From assembly GCA_020041925.1 (NCBI GenBank), contig CP083409.1: a DNA stretch of 64,000 nt; one strand, 5' to 3'. This stretch comes from Faucicola osloensis_D (GTDB taxonomy: Bacteria; Pseudomonadota; Gammaproteobacteria; Pseudomonadales; Moraxellaceae). This document shows, piece after piece, positions 15,038 to 22,781 of this stretch (its first letter is position 1; every line of letters starts with the position of its first letter). The notes under the pieces were generated by a model, which searched no databases, had not been told where the DNA came from, and saw only the letters and a program-made list of their open reading frames with translations. The position numbers and the translations under genes are program-made.

Positions 15038-16159
15038 ATGCAAATTGGTGTACCAAAAGAAACTGCATTATATGAAAATCGGATTGCGATTACCCCCGAT
15101 ACCATTAAAAAGTTCATCAAGTTGGGTCACAGTATTGTGGTCGAACGCGATGCCGGTAAAGGTTCGTTTATTACCAATGAGGCGTTGGAACAAGTAGGGG
15201 CACAAATTGTTGATGATGCGATCTCAACAAGTGATGTGGTGCTGACGGTCAATAGCTTACCGATTGAAAAAATCAACCAGCTAAAACAAGAAGCGATTGT
15301 CATCGGTATGATGAATCCGTATCGCAATGCCAATTTGCAGGACTATGCCAATCGCCACGCCAAAGTATATGCTATGGAGCTATTGCCCCGAACTTTGTCG
15401 CGGGCACAAAACATGGACGTGCTGTCATCTCAAGCCAACTTGGCAGGTTATAAAGCGGTGATTTTGGCTGCTAACCAGTTTGGTCGTCCTTTCCCCATGT
15501 TTATGACATCTGCAGGTACAGTGAAACCTGCGCGTATTGTCATCTTAGGTGTTGGCGTCGCGGGTCTGCAAGCGATTGCCACCGCCCGTCGTTTGGGTGC
15601 CGTTGTAGAAGCCAGTGACTTACGTCCCACCGTGCGTGATCAAGTGGAGTCAGTCGGTGGTAAATGGCTCGATGTCCCCATGAGCGATGAGGAAAAAGCC
15701 AAAGCCAAAGACACAGGCGGCTATGCCTGGACACCGTCTGAGCAATATATTAAAGACCAAGCCGCGGTTGTCGATAAAGCAGTCAGCCAAGCAGATATCG
15801 TGATTACCACGGCTCAAATTCCTGGTCGCAATGCCCCTCGTTTGATACATCAAGCTACCATCGATAAAATGAAATCTGGCTCAATTTTACTCGATATGGC
15901 CGTGGAAACTGGCGGTAACGTGGAAGGCTCAGTGGTCGGACAAAATATCATTACCCCAAACGGTGTCACCATCATGGGTGTGCCCAATATTCCATCGACC
16001 TTGGCGGCGCAGTCATCGGCATTGTATGCCAACAATTTGTATAACTTTTTTGCAACCTTGATGGATGACAATAAAGTGTTTGCGCTCAATCCAGAAGATG
16101 AAATCCAAAAAGCCTTGCTGGTTACTAGCCAAGGTCAAGTATTGTTAGCCAGTCGCTAA
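15038..16159 (+). CDS. pntAA: Proton-translocating NAD(P) transhydrogenase subunit alpha 1 (NAD-binding)
   Basis: This is the soluble NAD(H)-binding domain I of the energy-linked transhydrogenase, which uses the proton motive force to drive hydride transfer from NADH to NADP+. The 373 residues start MQIGVPKETALYENRIAITP, share the alanine-dehydrogenase-like fold, and contain the nucleotide site VILGVGVAGLQAIATARRLGA and the RDQVESVGGKWL mobile-loop region. In E. coli this domain is fused to the membrane part. Here the alpha chain is split into two genes, as in Rhodospirillum and many other proteobacteria, so the split is natural and not a frameshift. A ggagag ribosome-binding sequence precedes the ATG. 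It is the first gene of pntAA-pntAB-pntB. Confidence 0.95.
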   Translation: MQIGVPKETALYENRIAITPDTIKKFIKLGHSIVVERDAGKGSFITNEALEQVGAQIVDDAISTSDVVLTVNSLPIEKINQLKQEAIVIGMMNPYRNANLQDYANRHAKVYAMELLPRTLSRAQNMDVLSSQANLAGYKAVILAANQFGRPFPMFMTSAGTVKPARIVILGVGVAGLQAIATARRLGAVVEASDLRPTVRDQVESVGGKWLDVPMSDEEKAKAKDTGGYAWTPSEQYIKDQAAVVDKAVSQADIVITTAQIPGRNAPRLIHQATIDKMKSGSILLDMAVETGGNVEGSVVGQNIITPNGVTIMGVPNIPSTLAAQSSALYANNLYNFFATLMDDNKVFALNPEDEIQKALLVTSQGQVLLASR

Positions 16160-16202
16160 CCTAATTTTCATTTAATTTTACCTATCGAGGTTAGGAGGTT
16201 TT

Positions 16203-16565
16203 ATGTTATTGACCCTATTAGCGTCTGCGACATCTGCCACCCCATTTGTGGCAATCTTTAGTATCTTTGTTTTGGCTATTTTTGTGGGTTATTACGTGGT
16301 TTGGGGGGTAACGCCTGCACTGCATACCCCGCTTATGGCGGTCACCAATGCCTTATCCAGTATTGTCATCGTCGGTGCCATGCTGCAGACCGTCAGCATC
16401 GATGGCGATATGTTTACCCCAACCAGCTTATTGGGTGCGTTCGCGGTATTTTTAGCCAGCATCAATATTTTTGGTGGTTTTTCGGTAACGGAACGTATGC
16501 TAGCGATGTTTAAATCAAAAGATAAAAAAGCCAAAGCTGAGCCAAACAAAGAAGGAAATGCTTGA
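16203..16565 (+). CDS. pntAB: NAD(P) transhydrogenase subunit alpha 2 (membrane)
   Basis: This 120-residue membrane subunit has about three to four hydrophobic helices (FVAIFSIFVLAIFVGYYVVW, LSSIVIVGAMLQ, FAVFLASINIFGGF) and a lysine-rich cytoplasmic tail. GGFSVTERMLAMF is the conserved end of the PntA membrane segment. With PntB it forms the proton channel (domain II). A strong taggagg ribosome-binding sequence lies just upstream. The stop codon shares one base with the pntB ATG, indicating translational coupling. Confidence 0.93.
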   Translation: MLLTLLASATSATPFVAIFSIFVLAIFVGYYVVWGVTPALHTPLMAVTNALSSIVIVGAMLQTVSIDGDMFTPTSLLGAFAVFLASINIFGGFSVTERMLAMFKSKDKKAKAEPNKEGNA

Positions 16566-17965
16566 TGAATGAGAATTTGAATTGGGTCGCCCAACATGCA
16601 GATTGGTTTTATTTGATTGGTGCGGTGCTATTTATTTTAACCTTACGGGGTTTATCAAGCCCAAAAACCGCCATCCGTGGTAACCGTTTTGGGATGATGG
16701 GTATGGCGCTTGCCATTATCACCACCTTTTTCTTGGCCCCCAGTCCGGTGTTTGTATTAATTGTTGGCGCGATGGTGCTAGGCGCTGTGGTCGGTACTTG
16801 GAAAGCACGTACTGTTGCCATGACACAAATGCCAGAAACCGTGGCTTTGATGCACTCACTGGTCGGTTTGTCAGCCGTTGCTATTGCGTTAGCTAGCGTA
16901 TTACATACGGGCATCGAGCATAGCACTATCGCGCGGTTTGAGTTATTTATCGGCTGTTTTATTGGTGCGATTACCTTCTCAGCGTCAATGTTTGCTTTTG
17001 GTAAATTGGCGGCAAAAAGCTGGGCAAAGACGCTTAAAGGCAGTTGGGTAAAACCTGTCCAAGCTCTATTGTTCATCGCGATGTTAGCATTTGGTATTAT
17101 GTATTTCACCACCCAATCCATGCCAGCGTTTTATGCGATGACCATTTTAGCTATTATTTTTGGCTGGATGTGGATTGCGCCGATTGGCGGCGGTGATATG
17201 CCTGTGGTGGTATCGCTACTCAACTCATTCTCTGGGTGGGCGGCAGCCGGTATCGGTTTTACCCTAGGCAACTCAATGCTAATTATCGCAGGGTCGCTGG
17301 TGGGTTCATCTGGGGCGATTTTGTCCTACATTATGTGTAAAGCCATGAACCGTTCACTGCTCAACGTATTGTTTGGCGGTATGTCAAGCAGCTCAGCTGC
17401 TGCGAAAGAAGAAGATACCGGACCGAAAACTTACCGTACAGGCTCACCTGAAGATGCCGCCTTTATGATGGAAAACTCTAGCAGTGTCGTCATTGTGCCA
17501 GGTTATGGTATGGCGCAAGGCCGTGCCCAAAATGCGGTAAAAGAGCTTTATGAAATGCTAAAAGAAGAAGGTGTGGACGTGCGTTTTGCGATTCATCCCG
17601 TGGCAGGTCGTATGCCAGGTCATATGAACGTACTATTGGCTGAAGCAGATGTGCCGTATGAAGACATTCTAGAAATGGATGAAATCAACTCGGACTTTGC
17701 GGGTACTGACGTTGTGCTGATTATCGGTGCCAATGACGTGGTCAACCCAGCGGCAAAAGACGATCCAAACTCACCCATCTTTGGTATGCCAATTCTTGAA
17801 GCAAATAAAGCGCAAACCGTGATGGTCATCAAACGCTCGATGAGTGCCGGCTACGCAGGTCTTGACAATAGCTTATTCTACATGGACAAAACCATGATGA
17901 TCTTTGGCGATGCCAAAAAAGTGGTAGAAGACATGATTCGTCATATCAATGGCACAGGTCACTAA
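16565..17965 (+). CDS. pntB: NAD(P) transhydrogenase subunit beta
   Basis: The 466-residue beta subunit has an N-terminal set of membrane helices (about residues 10-260) and a C-terminal NADP(H)-binding domain III. VIVPGYGMAQGRAQ is the nucleotide-binding loop, and FAIHPVAGRMPGHMNVLLAEA and GANDVVNPAA are conserved family segments. It ends with KVVEDMIRHING. The ATG at 16565 overlaps the pntAB stop (TGATG), which explains why this start was chosen over a TTG three bases upstream. Together the three subunits regenerate NADPH at the cost of proton entry. A strong terminator follows. Confidence 0.96.
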   Translation: MNENLNWVAQHADWFYLIGAVLFILTLRGLSSPKTAIRGNRFGMMGMALAIITTFFLAPSPVFVLIVGAMVLGAVVGTWKARTVAMTQMPETVALMHSLVGLSAVAIALASVLHTGIEHSTIARFELFIGCFIGAITFSASMFAFGKLAAKSWAKTLKGSWVKPVQALLFIAMLAFGIMYFTTQSMPAFYAMTILAIIFGWMWIAPIGGGDMPVVVSLLNSFSGWAAAGIGFTLGNSMLIIAGSLVGSSGAILSYIMCKAMNRSLLNVLFGGMSSSSAAAKEEDTGPKTYRTGSPEDAAFMMENSSSVVIVPGYGMAQGRAQNAVKELYEMLKEEGVDVRFAIHPVAGRMPGHMNVLLAEADVPYEDILEMDEINSDFAGTDVVLIIGANDVVNPAAKDDPNSPIFGMPILEANKAQTVMVIKRSMSAGYAGLDNSLFYMDKTMMIFGDAKKVVEDMIRHINGTGH

Positions 17966-17983
17966 GTTTTTTTGACTTCAATC

Positions 17984-18016
17984 AACCCTGACTAACCAGT
18001 TTAGTCAGGGTTTTTT
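17984..18016 (+). terminator. Strong intrinsic terminator after pntB
   Basis: A 12-bp perfect stem (aaccctgactaa / ttagtcagggtt) with a 5-nt loop is followed by six T residues, 18 bp after the pntB stop. Confidence 0.92.
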
Positions 18017-18019
18017 ATT

Positions 18020-18028
18020 TGCTATAAT
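18020..18028 (+). promoter_or_regulatory. Extended -10 promoter before the thioesterase gene
   Basis: TGCTATAAT is a perfect extended -10 (TGn plus TATAAT) placed immediately after the pntB terminator and 26 bp before the next ATG. No good -35 is present, as expected for the extended -10 class. Confidence 0.5.
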
Positions 18029-18053
18029 CAGGCGGATATCACAAGGAAAATTT

Positions 18054-18566
18054 ATGAATTTATTACTTCGTTATCTTATCTTATGCTTGATGCTAAAATC
18101 CGATAAAGCAAAGTCATCTACACCAAGCTATAGCGATGCGATCATCCGCCACTACCGGATTTTGCCGCATGATATGGGGTTTCGTAATCATGTGCCTAAT
18201 TATCGCTACTTAAGCTTTATTGAGCTTAACATCCAACAGTGGCTGCTGCAGCAACGTCCAACGGACAAGCTAGGTTGGGTGATTGCATCGCAACAATTAA
18301 CCTACATCAAAGAAAGCTTTTTGTTTGATAAATTGGCGCTTCGCAGTCAACTATTGGCTTGGGATAAAAAATACCTGTATTTTCGCCACGAGTTTTGGGT
18401 GAAAAATGACTTAAATGTGGTGGCACTGACCAAAATTGTATTGATGTTAGATGGGCAAGTGCAACCGACCAGCGTCATTGTACAGCAAGATGAACAAACT
18501 CATCCTGTCATCAAAACTTGGCAAGACAATCTTAACGAAATCAAAAAACTCACCCCCATCAAATAA
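18054..18566 (+). CDS. Hotdog-fold thioesterase-like protein
   Basis: This 170-residue protein has the landmarks of the 4HBT/THEM6-like thioesterase group: PHDMGFRNHVPNYRYLSFIELN near residues 40-60 resembles the D...GH.NN..YL motif, followed by strands around WVIASQQLTYIKESFLFDK and YFRHEFWV. Such enzymes hydrolyse acyl-CoA thioesters. The usual GH is GF/RNH here, so the exact catalytic residues are unclear. The hydrophobic first 15 residues may be a membrane anchor. An aagga ribosome-binding sequence supports the start. iscX follows after 12 bp, so the two are likely cotranscribed, though no functional tie is known. Confidence 0.7.
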   Translation: MNLLLRYLILCLMLKSDKAKSSTPSYSDAIIRHYRILPHDMGFRNHVPNYRYLSFIELNIQQWLLQQRPTDKLGWVIASQQLTYIKESFLFDKLALRSQLLAWDKKYLYFRHEFWVKNDLNVVALTKIVLMLDGQVQPTSVIVQQDEQTHPVIKTWQDNLNEIKKLTPIK

Positions 18567-18578
18567 CTGGAGAAAAAT

Positions 18579-18779
18579 ATGTCCCTCAAATGGAACGACA
18601 CGTTAGAAATTGCCATTCAACTTTCTGAAAAATACCCTGATGAAGACGTGCAATATATTCGTTTTACTGATTTGCATCGGTATGTGACGCAGTTAGAAGA
18701 ATTTAGCGATGACCCAACCAAATCGACTGAAAAACAACTAGAAGCGATTCAAATGGCTTGGCTAGACGAACTAGATTAA
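18579..18779 (+). CDS. iscX: Fe-S assembly protein IscX
   Basis: This 66-residue acidic protein begins MSLKWNDTLEIAIQLSEKYP and contains RFTDLHRYVTQLEEF and a C-terminal AIQMAWLDELD, matching IscX (YfhJ) along its whole length. IscX binds IscS and iron and modulates iron-sulfur cluster assembly. It is normally the last gene of the isc cluster (iscRSUA-hscBA-fdx-iscX). Here it lies alone behind a thioesterase gene, so it has been separated from isc. A ggagaaa ribosome-binding sequence precedes the ATG. Confidence 0.95.
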   Translation: MSLKWNDTLEIAIQLSEKYPDEDVQYIRFTDLHRYVTQLEEFSDDPTKSTEKQLEAIQMAWLDELD

Positions 18780-18821
18780 GCTGAATGCTAGATTCTTCTT
18801 CATGCTAGATTGTTAATGAGC
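18771..18821 (+). repeat. 17-bp x3 degenerate direct repeat at the iscX stop
   Basis: CTAGATT recurs at 18771, 18788 and 18805, exactly 17 bp apart. The first two units both end in ATG. The first unit includes the iscX stop codon. Confidence 0.7.
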
Positions 18822-18987
18822 AGCAGCTAAACTAATTTACCCATGAAAAATGACCCGCGTTTGCTTAATGCGTCAGCCAAAAAGTAACGGTTTTTGATGT
18901 CATTTGACTTGGGTAAATAACCATTTGCCAACCCCACGAAGATTGCCATCCCATCAAGATTAGCCGTATCATTGGGTTATTAGCATG

Positions 18988-19017
18988 CAGTATTTGGGTT
19001 AACAGTATTTAGTTTAA
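18988..19017. repeat. 15-bp x2 direct repeat across the dapE stop
   Basis: CAGTATTTGGGTTAA and CAGTATTTAGTTTAA are head to tail with 13 of 15 bases equal. The dapE stop codon (19009-19011, reverse strand) lies inside the second unit. Confidence 0.8.
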
Positions 19018-20247
19018 CAATAAGTTTTGTAATATTTGCTCATAAATTGCGGCAAGTTTACCCAAATCCTCAACTTCTACACATTCATCAATCTGGTGGA
19101 TGGTGGCATTACGCACGCCAAGCTCAACCACTTCCGGCGACCTATTTTCAACATTTAACGTTGCGATAAAACGACCATCTGAAGTGCCGCCTGTGGTTGA
19201 AAGCTCTGTATCTGTGCCCGTCACGGCTTTAATCGCGGATTGACAGGCGCCGACGAGGTTGCCTTGCGGCGTCAAAAATGGGTTGCCCGATAGTTTCCAG
19301 TTGATGTGATAACTGGCTGCACCGTGTTGAAAATGCTTGTCAAAAATCGCATGAGTGGTCGCTTTAAGTTTCTCATCGTTAGTCTCAGTGGAAAAACGAA
19401 AATTAAACTCGGCGCTTAAAGTTGCAGGAATCACATTGTTAGCCCCAGTGCCTGCATGAAGGTTGGAGATTTGCAGGGTGGTGGCAGGAAAATACGCATT
19501 GCCATTGTCCCAAGTTTGGCTACAAAGCTCGGATAGAGCTGGCAAAGCATAATGAATAGGGTTCACTGCCAAATGCGGGTAGGCAACATGGCCTTGTTTG
19601 CCGGTGACTGTCAAAATGGCGCCAAGCGAGCCACGGCGACCATTTTTGATGATATCACCCAAGGTGTGAGTGCTAGAGGGTTCGCCAATCAAGCAATAGG
19701 TTATCGGTTGGTTGCGCGATTGCAATGTTTCCACCACTTTGACTGTACCGTTGACCGAAGGACCTTCTTCATCAGCGGTAATTAAGAAAGCAATTGAGCC
19801 GTGATGATTGGGGTGCTTGGCGACAAAGTTTTCAACAGCGACAGTAAATGCCGCAATCGCTGTTTTCATGTCTGCAGCACCACGTCCATAGAGTATGCCA
19901 TCTTTGATAGTGGGTTCAAATGGCGGATAAGTCCATTGGCTGACATCGCCCGTGGGTACGACATCGGTATGTCCTGCAAAACATAATACGGGCGCCTGCG
20001 GCTGCTCACGACCTTGACGGATTGCCCATAAATTTTTGACTTCTGCTTCGCGTCCTGTTGCGCCTTTTTCACCAAAGTATAAAAACTCACAATCAAACCC
20101 AAGGTGGTTAAGCCGCTCAGCCAGTATATTTTGACAGTCAAGGTCAGTTGGCGTCACTGATGGCTCGCGCATCAGCTGTAAACTCAGTGCTAAGGTCTGC
20201 GCTTGAAGGTGGTCTAAATCAGTGGCGTTACTGGCATAATCAGTCAT
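19009..20247 (-). CDS. dapE: Succinyl-diaminopimelate desuccinylase
   Basis: DapE hydrolyses N-succinyl-L,L-diaminopimelate in the lysine/meso-DAP pathway, supplying peptidoglycan. The 412-residue M20 metallopeptidase shows the zinc motifs CFAGHTDVVPTGD, YGRGAADMKTA and TADEEGPSVNG, the dimerisation-domain NGRRGSLGAILTVTGKQGHVAYPH, and TTGGTSDGRFI near the C-terminus. The ATG at 20247 is preceded by ggaaaag and was preferred to a TTG 24 bp upstream. About 30 extra N-terminal residues precede the usual start of the catalytic domain. It is monocistronic. The 3' end lies in a 15-bp duplication. Confidence 0.95.
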   Translation of the reverse strand: MTDYASNATDLDHLQAQTLALSLQLMREPSVTPTDLDCQNILAERLNHLGFDCEFLYFGEKGATGREAEVKNLWAIRQGREQPQAPVLCFAGHTDVVPTGDVSQWTYPPFEPTIKDGILYGRGAADMKTAIAAFTVAVENFVAKHPNHHGSIAFLITADEEGPSVNGTVKVVETLQSRNQPITYCLIGEPSSTHTLGDIIKNGRRGSLGAILTVTGKQGHVAYPHLAVNPIHYALPALSELCSQTWDNGNAYFPATTLQISNLHAGTGANNVIPATLSAEFNFRFSTETNDEKLKATTHAIFDKHFQHGAASYHINWKLSGNPFLTPQGNLVGACQSAIKAVTGTDTELSTTGGTSDGRFIATLNVENRSPEVVELGVRNATIHQIDECVEVEDLGKLAAIYEQILQNLLLN

Positions 20248-20354
20248 TGTCTTTTCCTTAAAATCTCTCAAAAAGCTCGCTTATTTGCGCTGCATATTAG
20301 CATAAATTAGCGCTTTAGCGGGTCGCATTGTTCGCAATCGCTCAGGATTTTGGC

Positions 20355-20360
20355 TACAAT
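20355..20360 (+). promoter_or_regulatory. Candidate -10 of the LysE-family gene
   Basis: TACAAT in the context ggctacaat lies about 67 bp before the chosen ATG at 20427. No clear -35 is seen at the right distance. Its position downstream of the alternative TTG (20328) argues against that earlier start. Confidence 0.3.
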
Positions 20361-20426
20361 ACGCTTTTTTTCTCACTATGCTTTTTTTGTGTTTTTTGCG
20401 AATGTTACTGGGGACATGTAGTATCG

Positions 20427-21032
20427 ATGAATATCTCTACTTTTTTAATGGGCATGAGCGTGTGCTTTTCGTTAATTTTGGCGATTGGGGCACAGAATGC
20501 GTTTGTGCTTAAACAAGGGCTAAAACAACAATTTGTGTTCATCGTGTGTTTGATTTGCGCGTTATCTGATGCGGTGTTGATTACGGGTGGCGTGTTTGGT
20601 TTTGGCAAGCTAATTTCGCAATTTCCGCTGATTATCACCATTGCCAAGTACGCAGGGGCGTTGTTTTTAATTGTGTATGGTGCCCGAAGTTTTATTGCGG
20701 CTTATCAATCAGACCAATCGCTCGTGGCGCAGGGTAAAGACGTTGGTAATTTAAAACAAGTGATTGCCATGTGCTTGGCATTTACTTGGCTTAATCCCCA
20801 TGTGTATTTAGATACGGTGATTTTGCTTGGGACGATTGCATCACAGGTTACCGATAAACTGGCGTTTGCGTTGGGTGCAATTTTATCATCGTTTATCTTC
20901 TTTTTTAGTTTGGGTTATGGTGCGCGTGTGCTGCAGCCGCTATTTGCCAAACCACTGTCTTGGAAAATTCTTGATATCCTCATCGGGATTGTGATGTGGG
21001 GGATTGCGGCAAGTTTATTACTGGCTAATTAG
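20427..21032 (+). CDS. LysE/ArgO-family amino acid exporter
   Basis: This membrane protein of about 201 residues has five to six hydrophobic helices. The family-typical start is ILAIGAQNAFVLKQGLKQQ, followed by CALSDAVLITGGVFGFG and the central FTWLNPHVYLDTVILLG. The LysE/ArgO superfamily exports lysine, arginine or related basic amino acids. The NPHVYLDT motif places it in the LysE/ArgO branch rather than RhtB. The ATG at 20427 gives the usual family length; an upstream TTG would add 33 residues with no support. It is convergent with the 2OG oxygenase gene (15-bp overlap at the 3' ends). It lies near dapE on the opposite strand, which hints at lysine homeostasis but proves nothing. Confidence 0.85.
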   Translation: MNISTFLMGMSVCFSLILAIGAQNAFVLKQGLKQQFVFIVCLICALSDAVLITGGVFGFGKLISQFPLIITIAKYAGALFLIVYGARSFIAAYQSDQSLVAQGKDVGNLKQVIAMCLAFTWLNPHVYLDTVILLGTIASQVTDKLAFALGAILSSFIFFFSLGYGARVLQPLFAKPLSWKILDILIGIVMWGIAASLLLAN

Positions 21033-21665
21033 CCCATCTTTTCTCATCCAAGTGGCAATGGAGAAGCGTTCACGATGGGTGATTGCGACTTGATGGACTA
21101 AGTTACTGTTAAAAATCACCAATCTGTTACCTTGGGGCTGTAATTGTTGTTGTGTGTCATGTTGGTCGATGACGACAATTTCACCGCCATCGTGCGCGCC
21201 CCAACCGTCATTGAGATAAAAAACCGCCGATAACACACGTTCATCACGCCCTTGCGGGTTGTCTGAATGCCACTGATAACCAAACCCTGCAGGGTAGCGG
21301 GCATAATGAGCCTCACTACGGCGAATTCCGGTGTATAAGGTTTGATTAAAAAATTGCGCCAGCTCATTAATCGCTTGTAGATACTGCATACCAATCGGAC
21401 AGTGCTCATCAATCCAGCGGGTGCTATCTCCGCGAATGCTAGTGATTCGTTCACCCTGCGTCAAATTGGCCGCTTGGTAATCAATCAAGCCACTCTCTTT
21501 TTGTAACGCCTGAAAAAATTTGACGTCAAAACAGTCATCTAGCACGATAAACCCGTCATTAACCAAACCGTCAAGCTCTGCGTTGTTTATTTTTTCAAAC
21601 CAGTGGGGCAGGATAAAATTCAACTCTGGCATGTGCGCTGTGTTTCCTTCAGCATTGTTTAACAT
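21018..21665 (-). CDS. 2OG-Fe(II) oxygenase, prolyl-hydroxylase-like
   Basis: This 215-residue protein has a double-stranded beta-helix dioxygenase core. HYARYPAGFGYQWHSDN holds the HxD iron pair, AVFYLNDGW and DGGEIVV follow, and LVIFNSNLVHQVAITHRERFSIATW carries the distal His and the Arg that binds 2-oxoglutarate. The pattern matches bacterial prolyl 4-hydroxylase-like enzymes such as the Pseudomonas PHD enzyme that hydroxylates a proline of elongation factor Tu; substrate identity here is inferred. The start is uncertain: an internal ATG at 21632 would remove 11 residues. It is alone on the reverse strand between the exporter and rlmJ. Confidence 0.82.
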   Translation of the reverse strand: MLNNAEGNTAHMPELNFILPHWFEKINNAELDGLVNDGFIVLDDCFDVKFFQALQKESGLIDYQAANLTQGERITSIRGDSTRWIDEHCPIGMQYLQAINELAQFFNQTLYTGIRRSEAHYARYPAGFGYQWHSDNPQGRDERVLSAVFYLNDGWGAHDGGEIVVIDQHDTQQQLQPQGNRLVIFNSNLVHQVAITHRERFSIATWMRKDGLISQ

Positions 21666-21681
21666 TTAACTGGGCAATTTT

Positions 21682-21707
21682 TAGCAAAAACTTCTAGCAA
21701 AAACTTC
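21682..21707. repeat. Exact 13-bp tandem duplication upstream of rlmJ
   Basis: TAGCAAAAACTTC is repeated head to tail without mismatch between the divergent 2OG oxygenase and rlmJ genes. Confidence 0.88.
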
Positions 21708-21764
21708 GCCAATTTTTGATAGCTATGCTACCATACCTGCTAATTTGTTTACGAAAAATTTATT

Positions 21765-22652
21765 ATGAATTATCAACACAGCTACCACGCGGGCAACTTC
21801 GCTGATGTGGTAAAACACGTTTTATTGTTGCAATTACTTGAGATGATGAGCGCCAAGCCAAAACCTTATTATATTTTGGATGCGTATGGTGGGCGCGGTT
21901 TGTATTCACTTGCCAGTGATGAAGCCAAAAAAACTGGTGAAGCCATCCATGGTATTACCAAACTGCTAGCGCAAGATAACAGCCAAGCGCCACAGGCGGT
22001 GCAAACCTATTTACAAGATATTGGCTACGCCAAAAAATTCTACGATAAGCATGTGTATCCAGGTTCGCCTTGGTTTATCGCCCATCACATCGAAAAACAA
22101 CAAGACGCTCACCCAGAGATTAACAATCGCGCCGAAGCGTTTGAATGGAAAGCCAACGAGTTTGATGCGCTTAATTACCAACTGCACCAATTACCCATTG
22201 GCGTGCAACATCGCAATGCCTATGAAGGGATTTTGGCGGTGTTACCACCGCAAGAAAAACGCGGGTTGATTTTAATCGATCCCCCTTTTGAACAGGAACA
22301 CCGTGATTTTAGCGCATTGGTAGATTTATTGGTCAAAGCGCATAAAAAATGGTCAACCGGGGTATTGGCGCTTTGGTACCCCATCAAAAACAACGATGCG
22401 GTTGAGCTGTTTTATAAAAAAATGAAACGTACTGAAATCCGCCGTCAGTTGGTGCTTGAGCTGAATATTTTCCCACCCGATTTGCCGATGGGTTTAAATG
22501 GGACGGGTATGTTGGTGATTAACCCACCGTGGCAATTTGATGCTAAAGCCGAAGAGATTTTGCAATATCTACAGCCAATTTTGCAGCATCCTGAAAGCCC
22601 ACAAATGAGCGTAGAACAGCGCACCAAAGTACAATGGTTGGTTGGCGAATAA
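21765..22652 (+). CDS. rlmJ: 23S rRNA (adenine-2030-N6)-methyltransferase
   Basis: RlmJ methylates N6 of A2030 in 23S rRNA using S-adenosylmethionine. The 295-residue protein begins MNYQHSYHAGNFADVVKH, the conserved N-terminal substrate-binding motif. It has LDAYGGRGLYSL as the SAM site (38-49) and DPPF (172-175) as the catalytic motif, then SAVLALWYPIKN-like and LNGTGMLVINPPW segments. The length matches E. coli YhiR (280). The start is fixed by homology. It is a single gene with a duplicated leader and an inverted repeat after the stop. Confidence 0.95.
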   Translation: MNYQHSYHAGNFADVVKHVLLLQLLEMMSAKPKPYYILDAYGGRGLYSLASDEAKKTGEAIHGITKLLAQDNSQAPQAVQTYLQDIGYAKKFYDKHVYPGSPWFIAHHIEKQQDAHPEINNRAEAFEWKANEFDALNYQLHQLPIGVQHRNAYEGILAVLPPQEKRGLILIDPPFEQEHRDFSALVDLLVKAHKKWSTGVLALWYPIKNNDAVELFYKKMKRTEIRRQLVLELNIFPPDLPMGLNGTGMLVINPPWQFDAKAEEILQYLQPILQHPESPQMSVEQRTKVQWLVGE

Positions 22653-22660
22653 TGTCACAC

Positions 22661-22692
22661 TTGGCGGGTTAAGTAGTCACACAACCCGCCAA
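22661..22692 (+). terminator. Hairpin after rlmJ
   Basis: Arms ttggcgggtt and aacccgccaa form a perfect 10-bp GC-rich stem with a 12-nt loop, 9 bp after the stop. The T-tract is short (attt). Confidence 0.6.
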
Positions 22693-22746
22693 ATTTCGCA
22701 ATTTGTTACCGAGCTCGATGCACCTAGCAACAGACGATTTATTATA

Positions 22747-22774
22747 GACGACCTGCAAGAGACAACCTGCAAGG
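22747..22774 (+). repeat. 14-bp x2 duplication at the pssA ribosome-binding site
   Basis: GACGACCTGCAAGA and GACAACCTGCAAGG are head to tail (12 of 14 identical). The second copy supplies the aagga Shine-Dalgarno core placed 7 bp before the pssA ATG. Confidence 0.82.
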
Positions 22775-22781
22775 ATAATCA

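Noticed and set aside
15038..17965. Possible frameshift splitting pntA
   Set aside because: The three-gene layout (alpha1, alpha2, beta) with separate ribosome-binding sites is a normal form of this enzyme.
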